Shown in pieces: positions 8,675 through 17,533 of a stretch of 64,000 bases of DNA. Within the stretch, counting starts at the first letter, position 1. Each line of letters opens with the position of its first letter. Made by a program: the position numbers and the translations under genes. The stretch spans positions 174,560 to 238,559 of the forward strand of contig NZ_NMZM01000007.1 in NCBI RefSeq assembly GCF_002751875.1. The letters are read 5' to 3'. The DNA is from Oceaniglobus indicus. GTDB taxonomy: Bacteria > Pseudomonadota > Alphaproteobacteria > Rhodobacterales > Rhodobacteraceae. Below the pieces are notes generated by a model. It was not told where the DNA came from, did not search any database, and saw nothing but the letters and a program-made list of their open reading frames with translations.

Positions 8675-9577
8675 ATGGATATCTGGATTCCCATCACCAT
8701 CGCCGCCGCCTTTGCCCAGACCCTTCGGTTCATGGCGCAAAAACAGCTGAAGACGATGGCCCTGTCGACCGGCGGCGCCACCTTCGCACGGTTCCTGTTC
8801 TCGGCGCCGCTGGTGGCGATCCTGATCCTGTCCTACGCGACCTTCAGCGGTCAGGCGTTGCCGGGCACGAACGCGCGGTTCTGGACCTTCGCGCTGGTCG
8901 GCGGCACGGCGCAGATTCTGGCGACGATGTGCGTCGTCGCGATCTTCGCGCACCGCAACTTTGCCGTCGGCATCACCTTCAAGAAGACCGAGGTGGTGCA
9001 GACCGCCCTTGTGTCCACCGGCGTGTTGGGCGAGGGGGTATCGGCCCAGGGCGCGCTGGCCATCGGCATCGGGTTTCTCGGCGTTCTGCTGCTGTCGGAC
9101 CCGCCGGGGGGCACCGGGCCGTGGCGCAGGCGGCTGTTCAACCGCGCGGCGGGCCTTGGCCTGCTGTCGGGGGTGTTCTTCGCCTTTTCCGCCGTCGGCT
9201 ATCGCGGCGCGTCGCTGGCGCTGGACAGTGGCGATGTGGTGTTGCGGGCGGGATTTACCCTGGCGCTGGTCACCGCGACCCAGACCGCGGCCATGGCCGC
9301 TTGGCTGGCCTGGCGCGAAAAGGGCCAGATCACCCAGGTCGTGCGGGCCTGGCGTGTGGCGGGGCTGGTCGGGCTGGCATCGATGGTCGGCTCGTTCTGC
9401 TGGTTCACCGCGTTCACGTTGCAGAATGCGGCCTATGTCAACGCGCTGGGCCAGATCGAGGTGCTGTTTTCGATCGCGGCATCGGTGCTTGTCTTCCGCG
9501 AACGGTTGTCGGGCCGCGAGGGGATGGGAATGGCGCTGTTGACCCTGTCAATCCTCGTGCTGATCCTCGCGCTCTGA
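8675..9577 (+). CDS. DMT/EamA-family permease
   Basis: An inner-membrane transporter of about 300 residues with roughly ten predicted hydrophobic helices arranged as two EamA repeats; the second repeat begins near RAAGLGLLSGVFFAFSAVGY. The start MDIWIPITIAAAF at 8675 is preferred over upstream in-frame codons because the first helix begins there; ATG 8663 is an alternative. The substrate cannot be read from sequence. It is separated from the fdh accessory operon by 56 bases and may be transcribed with it. Confidence 0.8.
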   Translation: MDIWIPITIAAAFAQTLRFMAQKQLKTMALSTGGATFARFLFSAPLVAILILSYATFSGQALPGTNARFWTFALVGGTAQILATMCVVAIFAHRNFAVGITFKKTEVVQTALVSTGVLGEGVSAQGALAIGIGFLGVLLLSDPPGGTGPWRRRLFNRAAGLGLLSGVFFAFSAVGYRGASLALDSGDVVLRAGFTLALVTATQTAAMAAWLAWREKGQITQVVRAWRVAGLVGLASMVGSFCWFTAFTLQNAAYVNALGQIEVLFSIAASVLVFRERLSGREGMGMALLTLSILVLILAL

Positions 9578-9638
9578 AGCCGACCGGGGGGACGGCAACG
9601 GTCATGGGGCGGCTGCACCGGAGGGTCGATCCGCCCGC

Positions 9639-10919
9639 CTAGGGAGCGGGAGGCCGCCGCTCGATCAGATGCGCGAAACTGCCCGACACACGGCCATTGC
9701 GCAGTCCCATCGCGGGCAACGGGTGTCCTTCCGCGTCGTGGGCCGCGAACAACGGCGGTCCTTCGGCCGACAGGGTGGTGGCATAGTGAAACTCGTGGCC
9801 CGCCCAATGGCCCGGGAAACGACCGTGGGTCGTATGCAGCGCGCGGTACCCTAGATGCAGCCGCGGGGCGGCAAACCCGGTGTGCAGGCGCAGCAGACCG
9901 GCCATGGGGTGCACGATCCCGTCGGCATCGGTCAGGTGCTCTCCAAGAACCATATAGCCGCCACATTCGCCATAGATATCAGTAACCTGTGCGGCGGTCC
10001 GCAAGCTTTGCATGAAGTTGGAGGCGGCCGCGATCCGGCCGGCGTACAGTTCGGGATAGCCGCCGGGAAGAAAGACCAGATCGGCGTCCGGCACCGGGTC
10101 GTCGGCCAGAGGCGAGAAGAAGGCGAGGTCTGCTCCACCGGCCCGCCAATCGGCGAGCAGGTGGGGATAGGCGAATGCGAAAGCCGCGTCGCGCGCCACG
10201 GCGATCCGCTGGGCCGGCGGGCGCGGCGGCGCGCCGGGCGGTGCACCGGTCAAAGGCGCGGCGCAGGACAGGACGCCGGCCAGATCGACGTGCCGCGCCA
10301 CCAGGTCGGCGGCGGTGTCGAGAAAGGCGTGCAGATCCGCGCGCTCGCCGGCCTGGACAAGCCCGAGATGGCGCGAGGGCAGCGCCAGCGCCCTCTGACG
10401 CGGCAACGCCCCGAGCACCGGCAGCCCGAGGGGTCGCAGCGCGCGGCGCAGCATCCGCTCGTGCCGGTCGGATCCGACGTTGTTCAGGATCACGCCGGCG
10501 ATCCGCACCTCGGGGTCATGACCGGCGAACCCGGCCACAAGCGGTGCCACAGATTGGGCCATGCGTCCGGCATCGACGACAAGGATCACCGGCAGGTGCA
10601 GCAGGCGCGCCAGATCGGCGGTCGCCCCCCTGCCATCGGGCGGCGCGCCGTCAAACAGCCCCATGGCGCCTTCGATCAGCACGGTGCCCGGTCCGGCGGC
10701 AAGGGCGCGGATGCGCGCGGCGTCCATCGCCCAGGCGTCGAGATTGGGGCAGGCCCTGCCGCAGGCCGCTTCGTGAAAGCGCGGATCGATGTAGTCGGGG
10801 CCGGATTTGGCTCCGCGCACCGGGTGATCGGCGCGTGTCAGGGCCCGCAGCAACCCGAGGGTCAGGGTGGTCTTGCCGCTGCCCGAATGGGGCGCCGCGA
10901 TGATGAGACCGGCGTTCAT
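9639..10919 (-). CDS. cobB: Cobyrinate/hydrogenobyrinate a,c-diamide synthase
   Basis: A 426-residue ATP- and glutamine-dependent amidase that amidates the a and c side chains of the corrin ring. The N-terminus has a dethiobiotin-synthetase-like P-loop, APHSGSGKTTLTLG, near residue 10. The C-terminal class I glutamine amidotransferase domain includes FLPGGYPELYAG and the nucleophile in YGECGGYMVLGE. Length is normal. It follows cobA on the same strand, separated by 102 bases that hold a dispersed repeat copy. Confidence 0.95.
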   Translation of the reverse strand: MNAGLIIAAPHSGSGKTTLTLGLLRALTRADHPVRGAKSGPDYIDPRFHEAACGRACPNLDAWAMDAARIRALAAGPGTVLIEGAMGLFDGAPPDGRGATADLARLLHLPVILVVDAGRMAQSVAPLVAGFAGHDPEVRIAGVILNNVGSDRHERMLRRALRPLGLPVLGALPRQRALALPSRHLGLVQAGERADLHAFLDTAADLVARHVDLAGVLSCAAPLTGAPPGAPPRPPAQRIAVARDAAFAFAYPHLLADWRAGGADLAFFSPLADDPVPDADLVFLPGGYPELYAGRIAAASNFMQSLRTAAQVTDIYGECGGYMVLGEHLTDADGIVHPMAGLLRLHTGFAAPRLHLGYRALHTTHGRFPGHWAGHEFHYATTLSAEGPPLFAAHDAEGHPLPAMGLRNGRVSGSFAHLIERRPPAP

Positions 10920-10944
10920 GCCTATGACGTCGCGGGGGTCGAAG

Positions 10945-10990
10945 GGGCGGATGCCTCCGGCGGGAGTATTTGGGTCGGTAAGAAATACAG
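10945..10990 (+). repeat. Dispersed Rhodobacteraceae-type intergenic repeat, copy A (degenerate)
   Basis: Between cobA and cobB the plus strand reads CTCCGGCGGGAGTATTTGGG followed by a TAAGAAAT block. The GC-rich lead-in and the GAGTATTT...AAGAAA core match the copies downstream of sodB and olsB. This copy is the most diverged. Confidence 0.55.
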
Positions 10991-11021
10991 GTGCCGGATA
11001 TCAGCGGGGCGGGTCATCGGC

Positions 11022-11873
11022 TCAGGCGGATTCGGCAGGACGGCCGCGGCCCAGCGGATCGAGGTCGCGCGGCGCAATCCCCGCGGCCATGCCCTGCCAG
11101 TCGAGGGTGCGGCGCATCAAGGCCGAGCGTCCGACGCAGATGATGGCGGGCGGCTCGATCGCGGCGGCGGCAATGTCGGCGGTGCAGGTGGCCAGCGTGG
11201 TTTCCAGCACCTGCTGGCGCGGCGTCGTGGCGTCGGTGACGATGGCGACGGGTTCCGACGCCGGACGGCCCGCATCGAGAAGCGCCGCGGCGATCCTTGC
11301 GATGTGCTTCATCCCCATGTAGATCACGATCACCTGCGATCCCTTTGAAATCGCGGGCCAGTCCAGCGATCCGGGCGCATTGCCGGATTGGTCGTGGCCG
11401 GTCACGAAGGTGACGGATTGGTTGACGTCGCGGTGGGTGACCGGGATCCCGGCGTAGGCTAGTCCACCGATCCCGGCCGAGATGCCGGGGATGATGCGGA
11501 TCGGCACGCCGTGCTGAACCAGCGTCTGCGCCTCTTCTCCGCCACGGCCGAACACGAAGGGATCGCCGCCCTTGAGGCGCAGCACCCGGCGGCCCTTGCG
11601 CGCCAGATCCACCAGTTGCAGCGAGATGTCGCGCTGCACGGCCGATGGTTTGCCGCCGCGTTTGCCGGCATAGATGTGTTCCGCCTGCGGCGCCCAATCG
11701 AGGATCGCGGGTTCGACCAGCGCGTCGAAGATGACCACATCCGCCTGCCGCAGTGCATTGAGGGCGTGCAGCGTCAGCAGCCCCGGATCGCCCGGCCCGG
11801 CCCCGCACAGCCAGACCCAGCCGGGATGCAGCACGGGCCAGTCTGAGACGGGAAGGGCGGGCGAGTCGGTCAT
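11022..11873 (-). CDS. cobA: Uroporphyrinogen-III C-methyltransferase
   Basis: A 283-residue SAM-dependent enzyme that methylates uroporphyrinogen III at C2 and C7 to precorrin-2, the entry to cobalamin and siroheme. Signatures are LCGAGPGDPGLLTLHAL near residue 20, VVIFDALV, RLKGGDPFVFGRGGEE and VTGHDQSG. The frame is open far upstream, but MTDSPALPVSDWP at 11873 is the start that fits family length. It is divergent from cbiD with 96 bases between them. Confidence 0.95.
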   Translation of the reverse strand: MTDSPALPVSDWPVLHPGWVWLCGAGPGDPGLLTLHALNALRQADVVIFDALVEPAILDWAPQAEHIYAGKRGGKPSAVQRDISLQLVDLARKGRRVLRLKGGDPFVFGRGGEEAQTLVQHGVPIRIIPGISAGIGGLAYAGIPVTHRDVNQSVTFVTGHDQSGNAPGSLDWPAISKGSQVIVIYMGMKHIARIAAALLDAGRPASEPVAIVTDATTPRQQVLETTLATCTADIAAAAIEPPAIICVGRSALMRRTLDWQGMAAGIAPRDLDPLGRGRPAESA

Positions 11874-11969
11874 GGGATCCGTTATGCCCGCTTCGCCGGA
11901 AATGGCAAACCCCGTCACGGCGTTCGATCGGACATTGGCGACGCCGGAGCGCGCGCCTATAAGCAGGGC

Positions 11970-13016
11970 ATGAGAGGCAAGCCCGCCCATGAATTGCGCC
12001 GTGGCTGGACCACGGGCGCCTGTGCCACGGCGGCCGTGAAGGCGGCGCTGATCCGGCTGTGGGGGGGCGCGTTTCCCGAGGCGGTGACGCTGATCCTGCC
12101 CCGGGGCGAGGCGCCCCGGTTCGCGCTGGCCCATCATGCGTCTGGCGCGGACTGGGCCGAGGCGGGAATCATAAAGGACGCGGGCGACGATCCGGACGTG
12201 ACCCATGGGGCGCTGATCGTCGCGCGGGTCGCCGCATCGTCCGGCGGCATCGTCTTTCGCGGCGGCGAGGGCGTGGGAACCGTGACCATGCCGGGTCTGC
12301 CGATCGCCCCCGGCGAGCCGGCGATCAATCCGGTGCCGCGCCGCATGATGATCGCCGAGGTCGAGGCGCTGGCCGCGGAATACGGCGCGGCGCCCGATGT
12401 CGAGATCACGGTGTCGATTCCGGGGGGCGCGCGGATCGCGCTGAAGACGTGGAATCCGCGGTTGGGGATCGAGGGCGGTCTGTCGATCCTTGGCACCACG
12501 GGGGTGGTGCGCCCGTTTTCCTGTGCCGCCTGGATCGCGTCGATCCATCGCGGCGTCGATGTGGCGCGGGCCGTCGGCCTGGCTCATGTCGCCGGATGCA
12601 CCGGGGCGCAGAGCGAGCTGGCGGTTCAGAAGCTTTATGGCTTGCCCGATCACGCCATGCTGGACATGGGGGATTTCGTCGGCGGCCTGGTAAAGTACCT
12701 GTGCCGCCACCCGGTGCCGCATCTGACCGTCGGCGGGGGGATCGGCAAGTTGAGCAAGCTGGCGCAGGGCGCGCGCGATCTGCATTCGTCGCGCACCCAG
12801 GTGGATTTCACCCGCCTGGCCGACCTGTGCGGCGTGCCCGAGGTTGCAGGTGCGCGCACCGCCCTGCATGCCTATGAGATGGTCGGAGCGCCCCTGGCCG
12901 AAGCGGTTGCGCGGGACGCGAAAGGCGAGTTGGACAAGATGACGGAGGACAAGGGCATTTCGGTGGATGTGGTTGTCTGCGACCGGGCGGGCGGCATCCT
13001 GGCGCGCGCCCGATGA
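11970..13016 (+). CDS. cbiD: Cobalt-precorrin-5B C1-methyltransferase
   Basis: A 348-residue enzyme of the CbiD family, which methylates C1 of the contracting corrin ring. The N-terminal RRGWTTGACATAAVKAAL is diagnostic, and LSILGTTGVVRPFS and the ENP-like VDFTRLADL region follow. CbiD belongs to the early-cobalt (anaerobic) route or to hybrid routes lacking CobF, so this organism does not use a standard aerobic set (inference). It overlaps cobK by ATGA. Confidence 0.93.
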   Translation: MRGKPAHELRRGWTTGACATAAVKAALIRLWGGAFPEAVTLILPRGEAPRFALAHHASGADWAEAGIIKDAGDDPDVTHGALIVARVAASSGGIVFRGGEGVGTVTMPGLPIAPGEPAINPVPRRMMIAEVEALAAEYGAAPDVEITVSIPGGARIALKTWNPRLGIEGGLSILGTTGVVRPFSCAAWIASIHRGVDVARAVGLAHVAGCTGAQSELAVQKLYGLPDHAMLDMGDFVGGLVKYLCRHPVPHLTVGGGIGKLSKLAQGARDLHSSRTQVDFTRLADLCGVPEVAGARTALHAYEMVGAPLAEAVARDAKGELDKMTEDKGISVDVVVCDRAGGILARAR

Positions 13017-13750
13017 TCCGGCTGCTGTTGCTGGCCGGCACGCGCGAGGGGCGCGATCTGGCGGAAGGGTTGCGCGATGATCCCGCGATCCACGTCATCG
13101 CGTCGCTGGCCGGGGCGACCCGTGCGCCGCGCCCCATGGGGGTTGCCACGCGCAGCGGCGGTTTTGGGGGGCGGCAGGGGTTTGCCGATTACCTGGCCGC
13201 CGAAAACATCGATGCCGTGCTGGATGCGACCCATCCCTTTGCCGCCCGAATGTCGCAGCGCACGTTCGAGGTCTGCACCGCCCTGAAGGTGCCGCTGATG
13301 CAGGTGTTGCGTCCGGCCTGGGTGCCGGGACCCCATGACCGCTGGACCCAGATCGACAGCGAAGAGGAGGCCGCGGCTCATATCCCCCGCGGCGCCCGCG
13401 TCTTTGTTGCCACCGGCCGCCAGACGCTGGAGCGGTTCGGCGCCATGGCCGGGCGGCGGATGATCGTGCGGGTGATCGACACGCCCGACGGCCGGTTTCC
13501 CTTTGCGGATGGCCGGTTCCTGCATGGCAATCCGCCGTTTTCGGTCGATGACGAGATGGCGTTGTTTCGCGCGCTGAGGATCGATTGGCTTGTGGTCAAG
13601 AACGCCGGCGGCGCGGCCAGCCGGTCAAAGCTGGACGCGGCGCGCCTGTTGGGCGTGCCGGTGGCGATGATCCGTCGCCCGGCGCAACCTTTGGGCCGGA
13701 CGGTCGAAACCGTTGCCGCGGCCCTGGACTGGGCCCGGACCCTGGCATGA
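13013..13750 (+). CDS. cobK: Precorrin-6A / cobalt-precorrin-6A reductase
   Basis: A 245-residue NAD(P)H-dependent reductase (CobK/CbiJ). It starts MIRLLLLAGTREGRDLAEGL with the family's GTxEGR motif, and has VLDATHPFAARMS near residue 70 and VVKNAGGAASRSKLDAA near residue 195. It is coupled to cbiD upstream and to the DNA glycosylase gene downstream by 4-base overlaps. Confidence 0.93.
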   Translation: MIRLLLLAGTREGRDLAEGLRDDPAIHVIASLAGATRAPRPMGVATRSGGFGGRQGFADYLAAENIDAVLDATHPFAARMSQRTFEVCTALKVPLMQVLRPAWVPGPHDRWTQIDSEEEAAAHIPRGARVFVATGRQTLERFGAMAGRRMIVRVIDTPDGRFPFADGRFLHGNPPFSVDDEMALFRALRIDWLVVKNAGGAASRSKLDAARLLGVPVAMIRRPAQPLGRTVETVAAALDWARTLA

Positions 13751-14391
13751 ACGGCGCGCGCTATACCGGTCGCGTGATCCAGACCCCCGCCGACCTGGAC
13801 GAGGGCATCGCGCCCCTGGCCCGGATCGAGCCGCGGTTCGCCGAGATCCGCGCCATGACCGGGCCCTGGCCGCTGCGCCGGCGCGCCGACGGGTTCGGGG
13901 CGCTTGTGTTCGCCATCGTCGGCCAGCAGGTCAGCGTGGCATCGGCCGCGGCCGTGTGGGACAGGGTGCGCGCGGCGGGGATGGACGATGCGGCGCGGGT
14001 GCGGGCGGCCTCGGACGACGAGCTGTGGGCCTGCGGTCTGACGCGCCCGAAACAGCGGTATCTGCGTGCCATCGCCGCCAGCGACATGGATTACGACGCC
14101 TTGCGCGACATGCCCGACGAGGCGGTGATCGCGGCGCTGTCGGGCCTGCTGGGCATCGGGCGGTGGTCGGCCGAGATCTATGCCGGATTTGCGCTGGGGC
14201 GGGCCGATGTCATTGCCGCGGGCGATCTTGCGATGCAGGAGGCGGCGCGGCTGTTGTGGGATCTGCCGCGCCGCCCGACCGACGGCGAACTGCGCGCCAT
14301 GGCCGAACCCTGGTCGCCCTGGCGCGGCGTTGCGGCGCGGGGGCTTTGGGCCTACTACCAGCATATAAAGGCAAAAGAGGGAACGTTATGA
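13747..14391 (+). CDS. DNA-3-methyladenine glycosylase II-like (HhH-GPD)
   Basis: A 214-residue base-excision repair glycosylase of the AlkA type, removing alkylated purines. The helix-hairpin-helix LSGLLGIGRWSAEIYAGFA is followed 15-20 residues later by the catalytic-aspartate segment VIAAGDLAMQEAA. The start at 13747 (MNGARYTGRVIQ) uses the ATGA shared with the cobK stop; the longer open frame upstream is overlap only. The N-terminal AlkA domain is absent, as in short bacterial forms. It is coupled to the esterase gene downstream. Confidence 0.88.
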   Translation: MNGARYTGRVIQTPADLDEGIAPLARIEPRFAEIRAMTGPWPLRRRADGFGALVFAIVGQQVSVASAAAVWDRVRAAGMDDAARVRAASDDELWACGLTRPKQRYLRAIAASDMDYDALRDMPDEAVIAALSGLLGIGRWSAEIYAGFALGRADVIAAGDLAMQEAARLLWDLPRRPTDGELRAMAEPWSPWRGVAARGLWAYYQHIKAKEGTL

Positions 14392-15065
14392 CCAGAACCC
14401 TGGACAGCAGGCGCAAGGGCGCACCTAAGGGACAGGCCGAACGGCTGGTGGTGTTCCTGCACGGCTATGGCGCGGATGGCGCCGATCTTCTGGGCCTGGC
14501 CGATCCGCTGATGCCGCACATGCCCGGCACCGCCTTTCTGGCCCCCAATGCGCCGGAACGCTGCACCGGCAATCCCGCGGGCTTCCAATGGTTTCCGATT
14601 CCCTGGATCGACGGATCGAGCGAGGAGGAAGCCGAGGCCGGGATGCGCGCCGCCGTCGATGACCTGAACGCCTGGCTTGCGGCGACCCTGGCGGACGAGG
14701 ACGTCGAACCGGAATGCCTGATCGTGGTCGGATTCTCGCAAGGGACGATGATGGCGCTGCACGTGGTGCCCCGGCTTGAAGATGAAATCGCCGGCGTCGT
14801 GGGTTTTTCGGGGCGGCTGTTGCAGCCCGAGGCGCTGGCGGACGAGGCCGTCAGCCGCCCGCCGGTCCTGCTGATCCATGGCGATCTGGACGAGGTGGTG
14901 CCGCCCGACAGCCTGCCGGCGGCCGCAAGCGCGCTGCAGGAAGCGGGCTTCGACGTCTATGCCCATGTCATGAAGGGCACGGGGCACGGGATCGCCCCCG
15001 ACGGATTGTCGGTCGCCCTGGGCTTCATGCGCGAACAGCTGGACCTTGAGGACGGCGCCGGCTGA
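14388..15065 (+). CDS. Phospholipase/carboxylesterase family alpha/beta hydrolase
   Basis: A 225-residue cytoplasmic serine hydrolase. Visible motifs are the oxyanion-hole region VVFLHGYGADGADL, nucleophile elbow GFSQGTMMAL, acid residue in HGDLDEVVP and the catalytic histidine in KGTGHGIAP. It starts at the ATGA shared with the glycosylase stop, completing a four-gene coupled chain from cbiD. The substrate is unknown; this family includes short-chain acyl esterases and acyl-protein thioesterases. Confidence 0.85.
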   Translation: MTRTLDSRRKGAPKGQAERLVVFLHGYGADGADLLGLADPLMPHMPGTAFLAPNAPERCTGNPAGFQWFPIPWIDGSSEEEAEAGMRAAVDDLNAWLAATLADEDVEPECLIVVGFSQGTMMALHVVPRLEDEIAGVVGFSGRLLQPEALADEAVSRPPVLLIHGDLDEVVPPDSLPAAASALQEAGFDVYAHVMKGTGHGIAPDGLSVALGFMREQLDLEDGAG

Positions 15066-15139
15066 GGGCGCCGCCGCCCCTGCGCCATCACGGTCGCGCG
15101 ACCGTCGATCCATCGCCGCCAAACGCCTCTATCAGGGGG

Positions 15140-15167
15140 TTGTCAGAAGCCGACCGCCATATATAGT
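15140..15167 (+). promoter_or_regulatory. Candidate sigma-70 promoter for the HNH endonuclease gene
   Basis: TTGTCA at 15140-15145 and TATAGT at 15162-15167 are separated by 16 bases, about 75 bases before the HNH gene start. The fit to consensus is good for such GC-rich DNA, but this is a pattern match only. Confidence 0.4.
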
Positions 15168-15240
15168 CCGCCTGACAGGGGCGCGGGCTACCCCGCCCCA
15201 TGGTCGTTCGACGGCCAGAGCGAGCGGAGACAGATCGACG

Positions 15241-15825
15241 ATGAACGGCGATTTCAGAACCACATTCGTGCGCGAACCCAGCAACCTGCGCCATCATCCC
15301 GCTCTGGTGCTGAACGCGGATTACCGGCCCTTGTCCTATTACCCGCTGTCGCTGTGGCCGTGGCAGGAAGCGATCAAGGCCGCCTGGCTGGACCGGGTGG
15401 AAATCCTGGCCGAATATGATCAGGTCGTCCGTTCGCCCACCACCAGCATCCGGATACCGTCGGTCGTGGTGTTGAAGGATTTCGTCAAGCCGCAGAAGCG
15501 CGTCGCCTTTACGCGGTTCAACCTGTTCCTGCGCGATGAATTCAACTGTCAGTATTGCGGCGCCCATGGGGATCTGACCTTCGATCACGTGGTGCCCCGC
15601 GCGCGCGGCGGCATCACCTCGTGGAACAACGTCGTTGCCGCCTGTTCGTCGTGCAACCTGCGAAAGGGCGCACAGACCCTGAAGAACTGCGGCCTGACCC
15701 TGCGCCGTCCCGCCCGCGAGCCGGGCGCCGAGGAGTTGAAGAACATCGGCCGGCGTTTCCCGCCAAACCACCTGCACGACACATGGCGCGATTTCCTGTA
15801 CTGGGACGCGGAGTTGGAGCCCTAG
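15241..15825 (+). CDS. HNH endonuclease
   Basis: A 194-residue protein with a C-terminal McrA-like HNH domain: FNCQYCGAHGDLTFDHVVPR, then WNNVVAACSSCNLRKG, giving the zinc-binding CxxC pairs and the H-N-H catalytic set. The N-terminal 100 residues (LVLNADYRPLSYYPLSLWPW) are the standard extension of the chromosomal HNH family of alphaproteobacteria. There is no methyltransferase or toxin partner beside it. Its stop codon is the last intact feature before the decayed island. Confidence 0.9.
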   Translation: MNGDFRTTFVREPSNLRHHPALVLNADYRPLSYYPLSLWPWQEAIKAAWLDRVEILAEYDQVVRSPTTSIRIPSVVVLKDFVKPQKRVAFTRFNLFLRDEFNCQYCGAHGDLTFDHVVPRARGGITSWNNVVAACSSCNLRKGAQTLKNCGLTLRRPAREPGAEELKNIGRRFPPNHLHDTWRDFLYWDAELEP

Positions 15826-15883
15826 AGGTCAGACAGCGAAGGTCTTGAATAGGCGCACATAAAAATCACAGAAAAGGGGCGTC

Positions 15884-16446
15884 CTAGGTGTTTAGTCCCG
15901 GCATCTGGTGGATCGGATTGAGGATGAATCTGTCCGGCTCTGATGTCCAGATTTTGCAGATGTATTCGTACGGTGTGAGGCCGCCGAGGGTCTTGAGCCT
16001 GCGCGCAAAGTTGTAGGCTGCCATGAAGTCGGCGAGGTGGGTGCGCAGCTGGTCGTGGCTCTCGTAATGGAAGCGTTTGACGGTCGCCTCCTTGATCGTG
16101 CGGTTCATCCGCTCGACCTGACCGTTGGTCCAGGCGCGGTTGGGCTTGGTCAGGCGGTGCTCGACCCCGCTCGACCATTGTCCTCGGAACAATGGCGGAC
16201 AAGGTCTCGCCCTCGCAGATCATGTCGAAGCGCATCGGCCGGGAGTGGATGGTGTTGCGGTTCCGGGGCTGCTCGGCGAACTGGATGCCGTTGTCCGTGA
16301 GGATCGTGTGGACCTTGCAGGGCACGGCCTCGAGCATGTGTTGCAGGAACGCCCACGCCGTCTTCCTGTCTGCCTTCTCGACGAGCCGGGTCACGGCGAA
16401 CTTGCTGGTGCGGTCAATGCCGACACGGAGATGGAGCTTATCGTAG
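15884..16446 (-). mobile_element. IS481-family transposase remnant, N-terminally truncated and frameshifted
   Basis: Reading the minus strand, about 70 residues are in one frame (GIDRTSKFAVTRLVEKADRK, then TILTDNGIQF with two of the DDE acids), then the frame is lost and the rest continues in another frame (HRLTKPNRAWTNGQVERMN with the third acid, ending NPIHQMPGLNT). The N-terminal helix-turn-helix half is missing. At the frame change there are about 37 extra bases containing a 21-base dyad (16175-16195) and an 8-base direct repeat GGTCGAGC. It is clearly non-functional. Confidence 0.85.
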
Positions 16447-16447
16447 C

Positions 16448-17413
16448 TTATGTCAGTGTCCGAATTTCGGGGGGTAGCTTATGCCAAGCCATTTCTAAGT
16501 GCCCAGAGGCCTCAAATCGAACGATTAGAGAGCCGTCTGGCTCTTCTGTCATCGATTGGTCGGGATGAAAGACAAACTGCCGAGCCGTCGCTGTCGCCTC
16601 CGGGGAGAAACGCCAAGTAACGGGGCCGTATTCGTCGTCACCGTAATAGGACCCGAAGGCGCGGGAGGCATATGCGGCGAGATCGAAGTCGAGATCGCGG
16701 CGGAAGCTCTCTGCCGTGATCTCGGCAGTCTCGATCCGATCGAGGCGGAAGCGGCGCATGATGCCATCACCGACCGCGGGGCGCGCCACAAGATAGCGGC
16801 GGGTTCCCAGAAGAAGGCCGTGGGGCTCGACGAGCCGTTCCCGCGGCCAGTCGTCCCGTGCACCGCGGTATGAGACCCTGAGCCTCCAAGGCGCGCGCAG
16901 CGCCTCAGTCAACACGCCGAGCAGGTGCGTGTCCGTTGCGACGCGGGGTCCCGGGCGGGAGGCGAACCCCTGCGCTTCGAGCAATGCCTCGGCGTCGGCC
17001 TCGGTGCGGCGTGCCAGAGAGGATGGCATTGCGGCGAGCAAACGGTCCCGAAGAGCGCAGAGGCGCTTGGCATCGTCAGGCGCGCCATCGCGCTCGGCGC
17101 GCTGGGCCGCCATGTCGAGCGCGGCGAGTTCGCTGTCGCGCAGCCCTTGGGCTTGGAGCCAGCGCGGGTCGGAGCGGGGGAGGCGCAAGTGTCGACGGCG
17201 ATCCTCGTCGTCCTTCACCTCGGCGTGCGGAAAGGCAGCTTCGAAGGCGCGGGCCATGCGTTGCGCCGTACGGTGGTCGCATCCGAATTCCTCAGTGATC
17301 TCCTGCAGGGACACGCCGTCGAAGCGCGCGGTGGCCATGTCGGCGAGGCGAAGCAGATCGGTGGCCTTGGTGTAGGACATCGGCAGTTCCGGGTGGGTGA
17401 CAGATTTTGACAT
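16448..17413 (-). pseudogene. WYL-domain HTH regulator, 3' end replaced by mobile-element DNA
   Basis: 321 codons remain. A DeoR/YafY-like helix-turn-helix (SLQEITEEFGCDHRTAQRMA) lies around residues 35-55, a linker follows, and the WYL domain includes ERLVEPHGLLLGTRRYLVA. Near the C-terminus the normal frame reaches HLEMAWH and then changes to KLPPEIRTLT and a stop, encoded by DNA that looks like a mobile-element end. The last part of the C-terminal domain is therefore missing. It is divergent from the nuclease-ATPase gene and probably regulated it. Whether the shortened protein still acts as a repressor is unknown. Confidence 0.8.
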
Positions 17414-17533
17414 CCTTTTGTGTTTCGATGAACCTGTCAACGAATCGTTGGTTCGCTGCGGGCAGATGGCACTGAAATTCGCGCGGCGAGTGCCCGTCTG
17501 CATGTCGGGGCCGCAAAACCTAAGGATCAAGGC

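Noticed and set aside
11874..11969. A cobalamin riboswitch between cobA and cbiD
   Set aside because: The gap is only 96 bases and no B12-box-like sequence was seen.
15822..16394. A 190-codon minus-strand frame as an intact transposase gene
   Set aside because: Only its first third matches a transposase; the remainder is the wrong frame over the true C-terminal half, so it is a frameshifted remnant.
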